Assembly: GCF_005862305.2 (NCBI RefSeq)
Contig: NZ_CP054021.1
Coordinates: 2,870,501 to 2,934,500 of the forward strand
DNA: 64,000 nucleotides
Direction: 5' to 3'
Source of the DNA: Rhizobium indicum
GTDB taxonomy: Bacteria > Pseudomonadota > Alphaproteobacteria > Rhizobiales > Rhizobiaceae
Shown: positions 49,484 to 59,733 of the stretch, piece after piece
Layout: each line of letters begins with the position of its first letter
Position numbering within the stretch: position 1 is the first letter of the stretch
Notes under the pieces: generated by a model
What the model saw: the letters and a program-made list of their open reading frames with translations, nothing else
Databases searched by the model: none
What the model was told of the DNA's origin: nothing
Translations under genes and position numbers: made by a program

Positions 49484-50128
49484 TCAACCCCATATCCCCG
49501 AATCCACGCCGGCAAAGCCCGTCATCTTCAATTCCTGCGCATTCCTCAGCCCCAAGGGCTGATGCGTTGCCGCCAGCACGATGCCGCCCTTTTCCAGATG
49601 CGTCATGATCAAATCGGCAAACAGCCGGTCGGCGCTGGCGTCGAGTGCGGCGGTCGGTTCGTCGAGGATCCAGACGGGGCGGTGGGCGACGAGCAGCTTG
49701 GCGAAGGCTATCCGGCGCTGCTGGCCGGCGGAGAGATAACCGAAGGGAAGGTGGGTGATGCCGGAAAGACCGACGGCGTCAGTGGCGTCCTCGACGGAAA
49801 GGGGGGCGGAGCCTGTATTGCCGAGAAAGGTGCGCCAGAAATCGAGGTTTTCTGCAACCGTAAGTTCACTCTTCATCGCATTTCGATGGCCAAGGTAGTG
49901 GCTGACCTCGCCGGGATCCCTGCCTCCCAGGCTCTCTTCGCCGTGAAATATGACAGTGCCTTTTTCCGGCCTGAGGAGGCCGGCGACGACACGCAGCAAA
50001 GTGGACTTTCCCGATCCATTTATTCCGGTCAGGACAAGCGCCTCGCCGGCCGCCAAGTGAAAGGAAATGTTAACGAAAATGAGATCCTCACCGCGCCTTG
50101 CAGCCAGATTTTCGGCGGTGAGATGCAT
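49484..50128 (-). CDS. ccmA: Haem exporter ATP-binding protein CcmA
   Basis: A 214-residue ATPase of the cytochrome c maturation system. Walker A is GINGSGKST, the signature L-S-A-G-Q-Q-R-R, and Walker B V-W-I-L-D-E-P-T-A-A-L-D; Y-L-G-H-R-N-A-M-K is typical of CcmA. It is the first gene of ccmABCDG and is divergent from acnA; the two starts are 262 bp apart. Confidence 0.95.
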   Translation of the reverse strand: MHLTAENLAARRGEDLIFVNISFHLAAGEALVLTGINGSGKSTLLRVVAGLLRPEKGTVIFHGEESLGGRDPGEVSHYLGHRNAMKSELTVAENLDFWRTFLGNTGSAPLSVEDATDAVGLSGITHLPFGYLSAGQQRRIAFAKLLVAHRPVWILDEPTAALDASADRLFADLIMTHLEKGGIVLAATHQPLGLRNAQELKMTGFAGVDSGIWG

Positions 50129-50390
50129 GCGTCGGCTCTTTCCTGGTTTCGGCTTGCAGCGGGGTCAAAAAATGTCCGATTTTGACTGTGCTCGGGTATG
50201 GCAAGTTTTTAGGAAATTATCTATAAGACCTGCAACCACGCCAGCGGTCGGCGTGAATTTCATCCTTGCGCCGAACTTGGAGCGTCTGTTCCACGTGCGG
50301 ACAGCGGAAATGGCCGTACCCGCATCCTGATGTGCATTAAGTGCATAGGCGTTCGCACGACTGTGTTGGCTATCAGAAACGGGGTATCTC

Positions 50391-53081
50391 GTGTCTAAAT
50401 CTCTTGACAGTTTCAATTGTCGTTCCACGCTTTCCGTCAACGGGAAGGACTATGTCTATTACAGCCTGCCCAAGGCTGAGGCAAACGGTCTGGCCGGCGT
50501 GTCGAAGCTTCCCTATTCGATGAAGGTGCTGCTCGAAAACCTGCTGCGCTTCGAAGACGGCCAGTCGGTCACCAAGGAACACATCCTGGCTGTCGCCGAA
50601 TGGCTGAACAACAAGGGTGCGGTCGAAAACGAAATCGCCTATCGCCCGGCGCGCGTGCTGATGCAGGACTTCACCGGCGTTCCCGCCGTCGTCGATCTTG
50701 CCGCGATGCGCGACGCGATGGTGTCGCTCGGCGGCGATCCCGAGAAGATCAATCCGCTTGTTCCCGTCGATCTCGTCATCGACCACTCCGTCATCGTCGA
50801 CGAATTCGGCACGCCGCAGGCTTTCGCCAGGAATGTGGAGCTGGAATACCAGCGCAACGGCGAGCGCTACCGCTTCCTGAAGTGGGGCCAGCAGGCTTTC
50901 AAGAATTTCCGCGTCGTGCCTCCCGGCACCGGCATCTGTCATCAGGTCAATCTCGAATATCTCGGCCAGACCGTCTGGACCAAGGAAGAGGACGGCGAGA
51001 CGATCGCCTATCCCGATACCTGCGTCGGTACAGACAGCCACACGACGATGATCAACGGTCTCGGCGTTCTCGGCTGGGGTGTGGGCGGTATCGAAGCGGA
51101 AGCTGCGATGCTCGGCCAGCCGGTCTCGATGCTGCTGCCCGAAGTCATCGGCTTCAAGCTGACTGGTAAGCTCAAGGAAGGCGTCACGGCGACCGACCTC
51201 GTTCTCACCGTCGTGCAGATGCTGCGCAAGAAGGGCGTCGTTTCGAAGTTCGTCGAATTCTTCGGCCCCGGTATGGACAACATGCCGCTCGCCGACCGCG
51301 CGACGATCGGCAACATGGGTCCGGAATATGGCGCGACCTGCGGTTTCTTCCCGGTCGACGTCGAAACCATCAATTACCTTACCATGTCCGGCCGCACGCA
51401 TGACCGGATCGCGCTCGTCGAAGCCTATTCGAAGGCGCAAGGCATGTGGCGCGAGGGCGATGGTTCCGAGCTCGTCTTCACCGACACGCTGGAACTCGAT
51501 CTTAACGACGTCGTGCCGTCGATGGCCGGCCCGAAGCGTCCGGAAGGCCGCATTTCGCTTGAGAATATCGCGACCGGTTTTGCCGGCTCCATGGATGCCG
51601 ACTACAAGAAGCCCGGCCAGTTGAACAACCGCTATGCGGTTGAAGGCACCGACTTCGATCTCGGCCACGGTGACGTGGCGATCGCTGCCATCACGTCGTG
51701 CACCAACACGTCCAACCCGTCAGTGTTGATCGCCGCCGGCCTTCTCGCCCGCAACGCCGTTGCCAAGGGCCTGAAGACGAAGCCGTGGGTGAAGACCTCG
51801 CTGGCACCTGGAAGCCAAGTCGTCGGTGAATATCTCGCCAAGTCGGGCCTGCAGGCCGACCTCGACAAGCTCGGCTTCAACCTCGTCGGCTTCGGCTGCA
51901 CCACCTGCATCGGCAATTCCGGCCCGCTGCCGGCACCGATCTCGAAGACGATCAACGACAAGGGCCTCATCGTTTCCGGCGTTCTCTCCGGCAACCGCAA
52001 CTTCGAAGGCCGCATCTCGCCCGACGTGCAGGCGAACTATCTCGCATCCCCGCCGCTGGTCGTCGCTTATGCGCTTGCCGGTACGGTGCAAACGGATCTA
52101 ACCAAGGAGCCGATCGGCGAGGACCAGAGCGGCAACCCGGTTTATCTCAAGGACATCTGGCCGACCTCGAAGGAAGTTCAGGAATTCATCCTGAAATACG
52201 TGACCCGCGAGCTTTACGAAAGCAAGTACGCCGACGTCTTCAAGGGCGACGTCAACTGGCAGGCCGTTCAGATCCCGCCGGGCCAGACCTATGCCTGGGA
52301 CGACAATTCGACCTATGTGCAGAACCCGCCCTACTTCGTCGGCATGGGCAAGAAGGGCAGCGGCGTTTCCGACATCAAGGGCGCCCGCGTCCTCGGCCTG
52401 TTCGGCGACAAGATTACCACCGACCACATCTCGCCGGCCGGTTCGATCAAGGCGGCATCGCCGGCCGGCGCCTACCTGATCGACCACGACGTCGCCGTTG
52501 CCGATTTCAACCAGTACGGCACGCGCCGCGGCAACCATGAAGTGATGATGCGCGGCACCTTCGCCAATATCCGCATCCGCAACCACATGCTCGGCCCGAA
52601 CGGCAAGGAAGGTGGCTACACCATCCATTACCCGTCGAAGGAAGAGACCTCGATCTACGACGCCGCGATGCAGTACAAGCAGGAAGGTGTGCCGCTCGTC
52701 ATCTTCGCCGGTGTCGAATACGGCAACGGCTCCTCGCGCGACTGGGCTGCCAAGGGCACCAACTTGCTCGGCGTCAAGGCGGTGGTCGCCCAGTCCTTCG
52801 AGCGCATTCATCGTTCGAACCTGGTCGGCATGGGCATCATCCCCTTCGTCTTCGAAGAGGGCACGACCTGGCAGAGCCTCGGCCTCAAGGGCGACGAACT
52901 CGTCACCATCGAAGGTCTGGAAAAGATCAAGCCGCGCGAGAAGAAGATCGCCAGGATCACCTATGGCGACGGCACCGTGAAGGAGGTTCCGCTGCTGTCG
53001 CGCGTCGATACGCTCGACGAGGTGATCTACCTCAACAATGGCGGCATCCTGCAGACGGTTCTGCGCGATCTCGCTGCCTGA
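50391..53081 (+). CDS. acnA: Aconitate hydratase A
   Basis: An 896-residue AcnA/IRP-type aconitase of the citric acid cycle. The 4Fe-4S ligands are in S-C-T-N-T-S-N-P and [41 protein letters not shown] and [11 protein letters not shown] are in the expected places. The start is GTG at 50391 (V-S-K-S-L-D-S-F-N), with CGGGGTATCTC before it. It is monocistronic and ends at a strong terminator. Confidence 0.97.
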   Translation: MSKSLDSFNCRSTLSVNGKDYVYYSLPKAEANGLAGVSKLPYSMKVLLENLLRFEDGQSVTKEHILAVAEWLNNKGAVENEIAYRPARVLMQDFTGVPAVVDLAAMRDAMVSLGGDPEKINPLVPVDLVIDHSVIVDEFGTPQAFARNVELEYQRNGERYRFLKWGQQAFKNFRVVPPGTGICHQVNLEYLGQTVWTKEEDGETIAYPDTCVGTDSHTTMINGLGVLGWGVGGIEAEAAMLGQPVSMLLPEVIGFKLTGKLKEGVTATDLVLTVVQMLRKKGVVSKFVEFFGPGMDNMPLADRATIGNMGPEYGATCGFFPVDVETINYLTMSGRTHDRIALVEAYSKAQGMWREGDGSELVFTDTLELDLNDVVPSMAGPKRPEGRISLENIATGFAGSMDADYKKPGQLNNRYAVEGTDFDLGHGDVAIAAITSCTNTSNPSVLIAAGLLARNAVAKGLKTKPWVKTSLAPGSQVVGEYLAKSGLQADLDKLGFNLVGFGCTTCIGNSGPLPAPISKTINDKGLIVSGVLSGNRNFEGRISPDVQANYLASPPLVVAYALAGTVQTDLTKEPIGEDQSGNPVYLKDIWPTSKEVQEFILKYVTRELYESKYADVFKGDVNWQAVQIPPGQTYAWDDNSTYVQNPPYFVGMGKKGSGVSDIKGARVLGLFGDKITTDHISPAGSIKAASPAGAYLIDHDVAVADFNQYGTRRGNHEVMMRGTFANIRIRNHMLGPNGKEGGYTIHYPSKEETSIYDAAMQYKQEGVPLVIFAGVEYGNGSSRDWAAKGTNLLGVKAVVAQSFERIHRSNLVGMGIIPFVFEEGTTWQSLGLKGDELVTIEGLEKIKPREKKIARITYGDGTVKEVPLLSRVDTLDEVIYLNNGGILQTVLRDLAA

Positions 53082-53106
53082 TTTTTAAGAGACTTATTTG
53101 ATAATA

Positions 53107-53136
53107 GCCGCCGGAAAGCAATCTCCGGCGGCTTTT
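53107..53136 (+). terminator. Rho-independent terminator after acnA
   Basis: GCCGCCGGA (53107-53115) pairs with TCCGGCGGC (53124-53132), followed by TTTTCTTT. Confidence 0.92.
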
Positions 53137-53317
53137 CTTTGGTGCGACGACAGTATTTGGACGGGCTCACGATGATTTGTTTTATGCAAGTTCCCGTCGA
53201 GCTACGTCTCACCCGTTCGTGACTTTTCGTTTGGACCCGGAAGGATTATTCGTACGTTCATATGTCAGGGCCCCCGGTTCAAACATGCCGTCGGCGCTGA
53301 AAAAGAGGTGCAGGTGA

Positions 53318-54058
53318 ATGTCCCCCCGTTTTTTGATTCCGCTGATTGCCGGCGTTGTTCTCTCAGGCCCGCTACAGGCCGAAGACGGCACGCCGAAAGG
53401 TGTCGTCGAACTCTTCACGTCGCAGGGCTGCTCCTCCTGTCCTCCCGCTGATGCCGCTTTCCGCAAGCTGGTGAACCAGGGCGATGTCATTGCGCTCGCC
53501 TATCATGTCGATTACTGGAACTATCTCGGCTGGGCCGATACGCTGAGCTCCAAGGAAAACACCGAGCGGCAGTATGGCTATGCCAAAACGATGGGCCGCA
53601 GCAACGTCTACACGCCGCAGGCCATCGTCAATGGACGCGACCATCTGGCCGGCGCCGATCTGAATGGCATCAACAGCAAGATCGACACCTATAGCAGCGA
53701 AGGCAACGGGCTGACCGTTCCGATCAGTGCCGCGATGCGCGGCGACGAGCTGGAGATCAAGATCGGCGCGGGACAAGGCAAAGCCAATGTCGTCATGGTC
53801 TATTTCGATAAGGAAAAGACGATCGACGTCGAAAAAGGCGAGAACAGCGGCCAGAAGATCTCCTATCTGCACAGCGTCACCAATGTCGAAACCGTCGGCA
53901 TGTGGGACGGCAAGGCGACCAGTCTGACGCTGCCGGCCAGCGTCCTGCAGCGGCCGCAGCTCGAGGGCTGCGCCATCCTGCTGCAATCGGCGACCGCAGA
54001 CGGCGATCCGGCGGCGATCCTTGGCGCGACCGTGGTGATGGCTGGCAAAAATATCTGA
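53318..54058 (+). CDS. DUF1223 secreted protein with thioredoxin-like CxxC
   Basis: A 246-residue DUF1223 protein. A short signal peptide (MSPRFLIPLIAGVVLSGPLQ, cut after A-E) directs it to the periplasm. V-V-E-L-F-T-S-Q-G-C-S-S-C-P-P-A-D near residue 30 is the family motif and gives a thioredoxin-like C-S-S-C. H-V-D-Y-W-N-Y-L-G-W-A-D and Y-T-P-Q-A-I-V-N-G-R follow. A thiol-redox role outside the cytoplasm is likely but not proven. It lies alone behind acnA. Confidence 0.9.
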   Translation: MSPRFLIPLIAGVVLSGPLQAEDGTPKGVVELFTSQGCSSCPPADAAFRKLVNQGDVIALAYHVDYWNYLGWADTLSSKENTERQYGYAKTMGRSNVYTPQAIVNGRDHLAGADLNGINSKIDTYSSEGNGLTVPISAAMRGDELEIKIGAGQGKANVVMVYFDKEKTIDVEKGENSGQKISYLHSVTNVETVGMWDGKATSLTLPASVLQRPQLEGCAILLQSATADGDPAAILGATVVMAGKNI

Positions 54059-54245
54059 GATTCATCCGGTTGCGGATGAAGTGCTGGGGCGGCCCGGCCG
54101 AGCGTATTCGGGGCTGGGGTTAAGGTCGATACGCTCCGCCGGGCCCTTTGGCGCGCTGGCGCCAAACTGGAATTCATAAATCTCCTGCAAATGAGGCGCT
54201 GTTTTGACTGAAATGCGGCGCTGCGGAGAAAGCGTTGACCTGTCC

Positions 54246-54341
54246 AGCGCATCATGCTTTCCGAAAATCGAACCCAACTTTCGCAAGACATGATGCGCTG
54301 ACTCAAAGTGCTACAGCGTCCTTGCGCGAGAGACGTGCGGC
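54246..54341. repeat. Mosaic repeat: family D followed by part of family C
   Basis: CAGCGCATCATGCTTTCCG through GACATGATGCGCTG (54246-54300) is a family D palindrome with long outer arms. CTCAAAGTGCTACAGCGTCC and the GCGCG stem (54302-54341) match the right part of family C at 18892-18940. The rest of the 370-base gap before the DUF2794 gene shows nothing else. Confidence 0.8.
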
Positions 54342-54428
54342 GGAATGTGACGGCTGGCACTCTTGCAATTTGCGGCGGCTCGGGCAAACTGTCACCCTCC
54401 TGTCACATGTGGAGGCCTTGTGAGACTG

Positions 54429-54830
54429 ATGACAGATCAGCCGGATTTGCGACACGGCGAAAGCCGTTCCGTCGACCACAGTTCCTCAGTCGTCGTCGAT
54501 CTCAGGGAATACAAACAAAGCAAGGACCCGCTTCCGGTGACCTTCCACCGGCGCGAACTGGACGCGATCCTCTGGATCTACGGCCGGATGGTCGGTGATG
54601 GTGAATGGCGCGACTACGCCATCGATCACCTGAAGGACAGGGCGGTCTTTTCCGTTTTCAAGCGTTCCGGCGAAATGCCGCTCTTCCGCATCGAGAAAAA
54701 CCCGAAGCTCGCCGCCAAGCAGGGCGCCTATTCCGTGATCAGCGTCAACGGCACGATCCTGAAGCGCGGTCACGAGCTGAACCAGGTGCTGAAGGTCTTC
54801 GACAAGGCCCTGAAGCTCGTCGACAAGTAA
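54429..54830 (+). CDS. DUF2794 family protein
   Basis: A 133-residue protein of the alphaproteobacterial DUF2794 family. The conserved part runs from V-T-F-H-R-R-E-L-D-A-I-L-W-I-Y-G-R-M-V through W-R-D-Y-A-I-D and F-S-V-F-K-R-S-G-E-M-P-L-F-R-I-E-K-N-P. The start at 54429 (MTDQPDLRHGESRS) is used; a GTG three codons earlier is possible. Function is unknown. It converges on the acetyltransferase gene. Confidence 0.88.
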   Translation: MTDQPDLRHGESRSVDHSSSVVVDLREYKQSKDPLPVTFHRRELDAILWIYGRMVGDGEWRDYAIDHLKDRAVFSVFKRSGEMPLFRIEKNPKLAAKQGAYSVISVNGTILKRGHELNQVLKVFDKALKLVDK

Positions 54831-54836
54831 ACCATA

Positions 54837-55394
54837 TCAGCCGTTAAACAGCGTGCCGGGATAGGTCGACGGGTCCGGATCTGTGCTCATGCCTTCGCCG
54901 AGGGCGCGCTGCATGAACATCGTATCCAGCCAGCGGCCGTGCTTGTAGCCGGTGCCCTTCATCAGACCAACCTCCTCGAAGCCGGCCGTGCGATGAAGCG
55001 CGATCGAGGCGGGGCTGGCGCCGCCGATGACGGCTGCCATCTGACGAAAGCCGAGGGTGGTGCAACGGATGATCAGTTCGGCGAGCAGCGCCTTGCCGAT
55101 GCCGCGGCCGCGGGCTTGCGGCGCCAGATAAATCGAATCCTCGACCAGCCAGCGATAGGCAGGACGCGTGCGGAAGGCCGAGGCGTAGGCGTAGCCGAGC
55201 AAGGCCCCGTCCGTGCCGATGGCTGCGATATAGGGATATTGCTGGCCGACGATGGCCGCAAAGCGTTGCGCCATCTCGGCCTCGGAGGGCGGCACGATCT
55301 CATAGCTCGCGACGCCGTTCAGGACCGATTCGCGATAGATATCGGCAATGGCGGGAATATCGGCGTTCGAAGCATCGCGCAGGAGGAAGGACAT
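54837..55394 (-). CDS. GNAT N-acetyltransferase (phosphinothricin/methionine-sulfoximine type)
   Basis: A 185-residue acetyl-CoA-dependent acetyltransferase similar to the PAT/MnaT group. It has R-D-A-S-N-A-D-I-P-A-I-A-D-I-Y near the start, G-Y-A-Y-A-S-A-F-R-T-R-P-A-Y-R-W, the acetyl-CoA loop Q-A-R-G-R-G-I-G-K-A-L-L, and F-E-E-V-G-L-M-K-G-T-G-Y-K-H-G-R-W. These enzymes acetylate small amino-acid analogues. The start at 55394 (MSFLLRDASNADIP) is chosen from the family beginning. Confidence 0.88.
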   Translation of the reverse strand: MSFLLRDASNADIPAIADIYRESVLNGVASYEIVPPSEAEMAQRFAAIVGQQYPYIAAIGTDGALLGYAYASAFRTRPAYRWLVEDSIYLAPQARGRGIGKALLAELIIRCTTLGFRQMAAVIGGASPASIALHRTAGFEEVGLMKGTGYKHGRWLDTMFMQRALGEGMSTDPDPSTYPGTLFNG

Positions 55395-55463
55395 TTCAGC
55401 AGCATATCCATAAGGGCGGCAAGGGCTTTCTAAAACCATTCCGTGAAAGCCTACGCAACAAAA

Positions 55464-55485
55464 AAGGCGGCCGAAGCCGCCTTTT
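55464..55485. terminator. Bidirectional-type terminator after the BI-1 gene
   Basis: AAGGCGGC-CGAA-GCCGCCTT with an A-run before and T-run after. It follows the BI-1 gene on the minus strand (T-run TTTTTTGTTG). Confidence 0.9.
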
Positions 55486-55504
55486 CGATCTCAGTCTGCC
55501 CTGC

Positions 55505-56233
55505 TTATTTACGGTTGCCCATGAACTGCAGCAGGAACATGAAGAGGTTGATGAAGTCGAGATAGAGCGTCAGCGCACCCATGATCGCCTTGCGACCGGC
55601 CACGGCGACGTCATCGGCTTCCAGGTACAATTCCTTGATCCGCTGCGTATCGTAGGCGGTGAGGCCTGCGAAGATCAGCACGCCGAGCACCGAGATCGCG
55701 AACTGCACGGCAGACGACGCCAGGAAGATGTTGACGATCGAGGCGATGATCAGGCCGAACAGACCCATCATCAGGAACGAGCCCATCGCCGACAGGTTAC
55801 GCTTCGTCGTGTAGCCGTAAAGCGACAGCGCGCCGAAGGAGGCGGCGGTGACGAAAAAGGTCTGAACGACGCTCTGGCCCGTGTAGATCAGGAAGATCGA
55901 CGAGAGCGACAGGCCGACGAGCGCGGCGTAGACCGCAAAGGTCGTCTGGGCGGCGGCCACCGTCATCGTATTGATCCGGAAGCTCAGGAAGAACACCAGA
56001 GCCAGCGGCGCCAGGATGACCACCCACTTCAGCGGGCTCAAATAGATCGCCTGACCGAAAGCGGTCAGCTCACCATTGGCGAAGGCGAATTGGAACGACA
56101 GATATGCGGCCACACCGGTGATCGCCAGACCCAGCGCCATCAGGTTGTAGACCTTGAGCATATAAGCGCGCAGGCCTTGATCAATCATCTCGCCGGTCTG
56201 AGCGCGGCTTTGATAGTTACGAAGATCAGCCAT
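55505..56233 (-). CDS. Bax inhibitor-1 / YccA family membrane protein
   Basis: A 242-residue protein with seven hydrophobic helices, the TMBIM fold. Family signs are L-R-A-Y-M-L-K-V-Y-N-L-M-A-L-G-L-A-I-T-G-V-A-A-Y, S-L-Y-G-Y-T-T-K-R-N-L, and near the C-terminus the acidic pair in T-A-Y-D-T-Q-R-I-K. BsYetJ-type members leak calcium in a pH-dependent manner; the bacterial role is uncertain. It has its own terminator. Confidence 0.92.
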   Translation of the reverse strand: MADLRNYQSRAQTGEMIDQGLRAYMLKVYNLMALGLAITGVAAYLSFQFAFANGELTAFGQAIYLSPLKWVVILAPLALVFFLSFRINTMTVAAAQTTFAVYAALVGLSLSSIFLIYTGQSVVQTFFVTAASFGALSLYGYTTKRNLSAMGSFLMMGLFGLIIASIVNIFLASSAVQFAISVLGVLIFAGLTAYDTQRIKELYLEADDVAVAGRKAIMGALTLYLDFINLFMFLLQFMGNRK

Positions 56234-56413
56234 AGTTTCCTCTTACAAGCTCCGATGGAAATACGGTGTCGGGGTTTTCGACCCGGGCGCCGCTGCGGAG
56301 CTCCAGCATGCCTGCGGATAATATGAGGCTTTCGCCCTTTGCAAACAAGAGGCTTGCAAAGGCTCGGTCGGTTAAATCGCCGTAAGGTGAAGGGTTTGGG
56401 TGCCGCTGCCCGG

Positions 56414-58957
56414 TCAAAGCTCGCGCAAGACGGGGGCCGCCTTCTGCCCGAGGATGCGCCAGGTGCCGATAAGGCCGATGCCGACGGTGAGGACGAGTGC
56501 TGTGACGAGCGTCAGTCCCGCCACGTCGGGCAGAAAGGTCGACGGCAGACGCATGATGCGGGCGACGATGAACCAGGCGGCGACGCTGCCGGCGATCAGC
56601 GCGAAGATCGCAGTCGCGAGGCCGAGGATCAGATATTCGTAGCTGAAGGCGCGGATCAGCATGGCGCGCGTGGCACCGAGCGTCTTCAGCACCACCGCAT
56701 CGTGGGTGCGCGCCCGGTTTCCGGCGGCAAGCGCGCCGGCAAGGACGAGGATCGAGGCGATCAGGGCGACCGAGGCCGCAGCGCGGATTGCGGTCGCGAG
56801 CTGTGCGACCAGCTGGTTGACGATATCGATCGCGTCCTTGACGCGCACACTGGTGATCGTCGGATAGGTGTTGGTGACGGATTTCAGGATCGCCGCATCT
56901 TCGGCCGGTGTCGAAGAGGGATCGGTCAGCGTCGCCAGCCACGCATGCGGGGCGCCGCGGAAGGTATTCGGCGAGAAAACCATGACGAAATTGATCGACA
57001 GCGATTCCCACTCGACGCGGCGCAGATTGGCGATCTTCGCCGTGATGTTGCGGCCGAGCACGTTGACGGTCACCGTATCGCCGAGCTTGAGGCCGAGTTC
57101 ATGCGCCTCTTCCGAGGAGAAGGAGACGAGCGGCTCGCCGCTGTAATCCTTGTCCCACCATTTGCCTTCGGTGAGGGCGGCGTTCTCCGGCAGGGTTTCG
57201 GCATAGGTTATGCCGCGATCGCCGTTCAGCACCCAGCGGCCGGAGGCCGGCACGTTCATCTTGGTGACGTCCTCGCCGTTGAAGGCGATGATCCGGCCGC
57301 GCAGCATCGGCACTTCGACAAGCTTGCCCTGCGGCGCTTGCGCCTGGACGAGATTGCGGAAGGCGCCGACCTCGGCGCTCTGGATATCGACGAAGAAGAA
57401 GTTCGGCGCACCCTCGTTCATGCGGCCGGTCAGCTGCTGGCGCAGGTTCCCGTCGATCAGGGTCAGCGTCACCAGCAATGCGAGGCCAAGGCCGAGCGAG
57501 AGCACGACTGAGGGCGTCAGTGCGCCGGGGCGGTGGATGTTGCCGATCGCAAGCCGCAGTGCCGGCGAATTGACGCGCGGGCTGCGGCGCGCGAGCCAGG
57601 CGATCAGCGCGGCGACCAGGCGCAGGACGACAAAGGCGAAAACGATCGCGCCGACGAAGACGACGGCGATGAAGCGGTCATAGGCGGTGAGGATGGCAAG
57701 GCCGGCAAGGGCGGCCATGAACAGGGCGGCTAGCAGGATGTAGGGCCAGGAGGGCAGGTGGCGGGCCTCGAAGCCTTGCTCGCGGAACAGCGCGGTAGCA
57801 GGCACTTCGCGAGCGTGGCCGAGCGGCAGGATGGCAAAGGCGAGCGTCGTCAGGATGCCGAAGAGCGTCGCCAGCAGCAGGGCGCCGGGATAGAGGGTCG
57901 GCACGGTCGAGACCGGCAGGAATTGTGCCAGGAATTGCGCGGCAAGCATCGGCGACAGGGCGCCGATGACGAGGCCGATCAGGATCCCGCCGAGAGCGAT
58001 GATGGCGATCTGGAAGAGATAGATCAGAACGACGACCTGCGCCGGCGCACCGAGACATTTGAAAGTGGCGATGGTGGTGCGTTTGGAATCGAGGAAGGCG
58101 CGCACTGCATTGGCGACACCGACGCCGCCGACGATCAGCGCGGTGAGGCCGACCAGGGTCAGGAACTGCGAGAAGCGGGTGATGTTTTCGGTGAGCGAGG
58201 GCGCGGCGCGGTCGCTGGTGCGGATCGCCCAGCCGGCGGAGGGGAATTCCTTCGAGGCGCGCGCCTGGATGCCCGACATCGCGGCCTTGTCGTCCAGCCG
58301 GATCTTGTAGGCGTGTTCGACCAGGCTTCCCGTCTGGATCAGCCCGGAGGCTTGGAGCGCCTGGCGGCTGACGAGCAGACGCGGCGCAAAGCCAAAACCT
58401 TCCGACAGTGCGTCCGGCTCGGTTTTCACCGTGCCGGTGATGCTGAGCTTGACGTTGCCGAGCAGCAATTCGTCGCCGACCGCAAGCCCGAGCCGATCGA
58501 GAAGCAGCGGGGCTGCGACCGCACCATAGGTGCCGCCTTGGCCCGAAAGCAGTGCTGCAAGCGGATAGTCCGGCTCGGCCACGAACTTGCCGTAGAGCGG
58601 GTAGGCGTCATCGACGGCCTTGACCTCGACCAGCGCCTGATCGGAACCGTCGGGCTTGCGGGCCATCGAGCGCAGGCCTGTTGACACCGAAACGGTGCCG
58701 AGGCCTTCGAGGAAACCTATTTCCTGAGGTGTGGCTTCGCGATTGTTGAGTTCGAAACGGACGTCGCCGGCCAGCAGTTCCTGCCCCTGCGAGGCGATCG
58801 TGTCGGTGATCGACTGCGAAACGGAATTAACGGCGGCGATGGCGCCGGTGCCGAGCGCGATGCAGGCAAGGAAGATGTAAAAGCCGCGGATGCCGCCGCG
58901 CAGCTCGCGCAGCGCCAGGCGAAAAGCGAGGGAGACGCGTGGCGTGATGATCCTCAT
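56414..58957 (-). CDS. FtsX-family ABC transporter permease (YbbP-like)
   Basis: An 847-residue permease with ten predicted helices: one at the N-terminus (G-F-Y-I-F-L-A-C-I-A-L-G-T-G-A), two FtsX blocks at about 270-400 and 720-840, and a middle group around 440-510, separated by large periplasmic loops. This is the YbbP layout. Its gene overlaps the ATPase gene by four bases, and a TesA-like esterase gene is divergent, the same neighbourhood as tesA-ybbA-ybbP in E. coli. The system may export or rearrange lipophilic molecules; the substrate is unknown. The start at 58957 (MRIITPRVSLAFRLALRELR) matches the family. Confidence 0.9.
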   Translation of the reverse strand: MRIITPRVSLAFRLALRELRGGIRGFYIFLACIALGTGAIAAVNSVSQSITDTIASQGQELLAGDVRFELNNREATPQEIGFLEGLGTVSVSTGLRSMARKPDGSDQALVEVKAVDDAYPLYGKFVAEPDYPLAALLSGQGGTYGAVAAPLLLDRLGLAVGDELLLGNVKLSITGTVKTEPDALSEGFGFAPRLLVSRQALQASGLIQTGSLVEHAYKIRLDDKAAMSGIQARASKEFPSAGWAIRTSDRAAPSLTENITRFSQFLTLVGLTALIVGGVGVANAVRAFLDSKRTTIATFKCLGAPAQVVVLIYLFQIAIIALGGILIGLVIGALSPMLAAQFLAQFLPVSTVPTLYPGALLLATLFGILTTLAFAILPLGHAREVPATALFREQGFEARHLPSWPYILLAALFMAALAGLAILTAYDRFIAVVFVGAIVFAFVVLRLVAALIAWLARRSPRVNSPALRLAIGNIHRPGALTPSVVLSLGLGLALLVTLTLIDGNLRQQLTGRMNEGAPNFFFVDIQSAEVGAFRNLVQAQAPQGKLVEVPMLRGRIIAFNGEDVTKMNVPASGRWVLNGDRGITYAETLPENAALTEGKWWDKDYSGEPLVSFSSEEAHELGLKLGDTVTVNVLGRNITAKIANLRRVEWESLSINFVMVFSPNTFRGAPHAWLATLTDPSSTPAEDAAILKSVTNTYPTITSVRVKDAIDIVNQLVAQLATAIRAAASVALIASILVLAGALAAGNRARTHDAVVLKTLGATRAMLIRAFSYEYLILGLATAIFALIAGSVAAWFIVARIMRLPSTFLPDVAGLTLVTALVLTVGIGLIGTWRILGQKAAPVLREL

Positions 58958-59661
58958 GCGATCGCCGCTTCGCTGCGGCGGGCGGCGCTGTCGCCTTCGA
59001 TCCTGCCGGAGCGGACGCGAATCTGGCGCGAGCATCGGTTTGCGAGCGAGACGTCGTGGGTGACGAGAAGCAGGGTCGTGCCGCGTTCAGCCTGCTTGGA
59101 GAACAGAAGGTCGGCGATCTGGCGGCCGGTCTCGGTGTCGAGATTGCCGGTCGGCTCGTCGGCGATCAGCAGGGCAGGCGAGGGGGCGAGCGCCCTGGCA
59201 ATTGCCACGCGCTGCTGTTCACCGCCGGAAAGCTGACCGGGATAGTGGTGCAGCCGTTCGCCGAGCCCGACCGATTTCAGCTCGCGATGAGCGATCTCGA
59301 AGGCGTTGCTGACATTGGCGAGCTCGAGCGGCACGGCGACGTTTTCCAGCGCCGTCATGTTGGCGATCAGGTGAAAGGACTGGAAGACGATGCCGATGTT
59401 GCGGCCGCGGAAATCGGCGACCTGGTCCTCGCTGAGGCTATGGAGCGGCGTATCGTTGATGTTGATTTCACCGCTGTCGAGCCTTTCCAGCCCGGCAAGC
59501 ACCATCAGCAGGGTCGATTTGCCGGAACCGGAAGGGCCGACGATGCCAACGGATTCACCGGCCGCGATATCGAGATCGATGCCCTTCAGCACATGGACGG
59601 AGGCGGCTGCGCTACCAAGGGTCAGATCGGCGCCCTTCAACTCGATAATGGTTTTTGCCAA
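58954..59661 (-). CDS. ABC transporter ATP-binding protein (YbbA/LolD-like)
   Basis: A 235-residue ATPase of the MacB/LolD/YbbA group. Walker A is GPSGSGKST, the signature L-S-G-G-E-Q-Q-R-V, Walker B L-L-I-A-D-E-P-T-G-N-L-D, and H-D in L-V-T-H-D-V-S-L. The best start is TTG at 59661 (L-A-K-T-I-I-E-L-K-G-A-D-L); the longer frame to 59760 would run through the promoter of the divergent esterase. It energises the permease encoded next. Confidence 0.92.
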   Translation of the reverse strand: MAKTIIELKGADLTLGSAAASVHVLKGIDLDIAAGESVGIVGPSGSGKSTLLMVLAGLERLDSGEININDTPLHSLSEDQVADFRGRNIGIVFQSFHLIANMTALENVAVPLELANVSNAFEIAHRELKSVGLGERLHHYPGQLSGGEQQRVAIARALAPSPALLIADEPTGNLDTETGRQIADLLFSKQAERGTTLLLVTHDVSLANRCSRQIRVRSGRIEGDSAARRSEAAIA

Positions 59662-59733
59662 CAGAAATCGCCCTATATATGTCCGTAATCGAATGGCCGC
59701 ATAACGGCACTTCGCCAATCTAGGGAAGCTAGC

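Noticed and set aside
56226..57011. Minus-strand frame overlapping the permease gene
   Set aside because: Different frame of the YbbP-like gene; Arg/Pro-rich out-of-frame translation.
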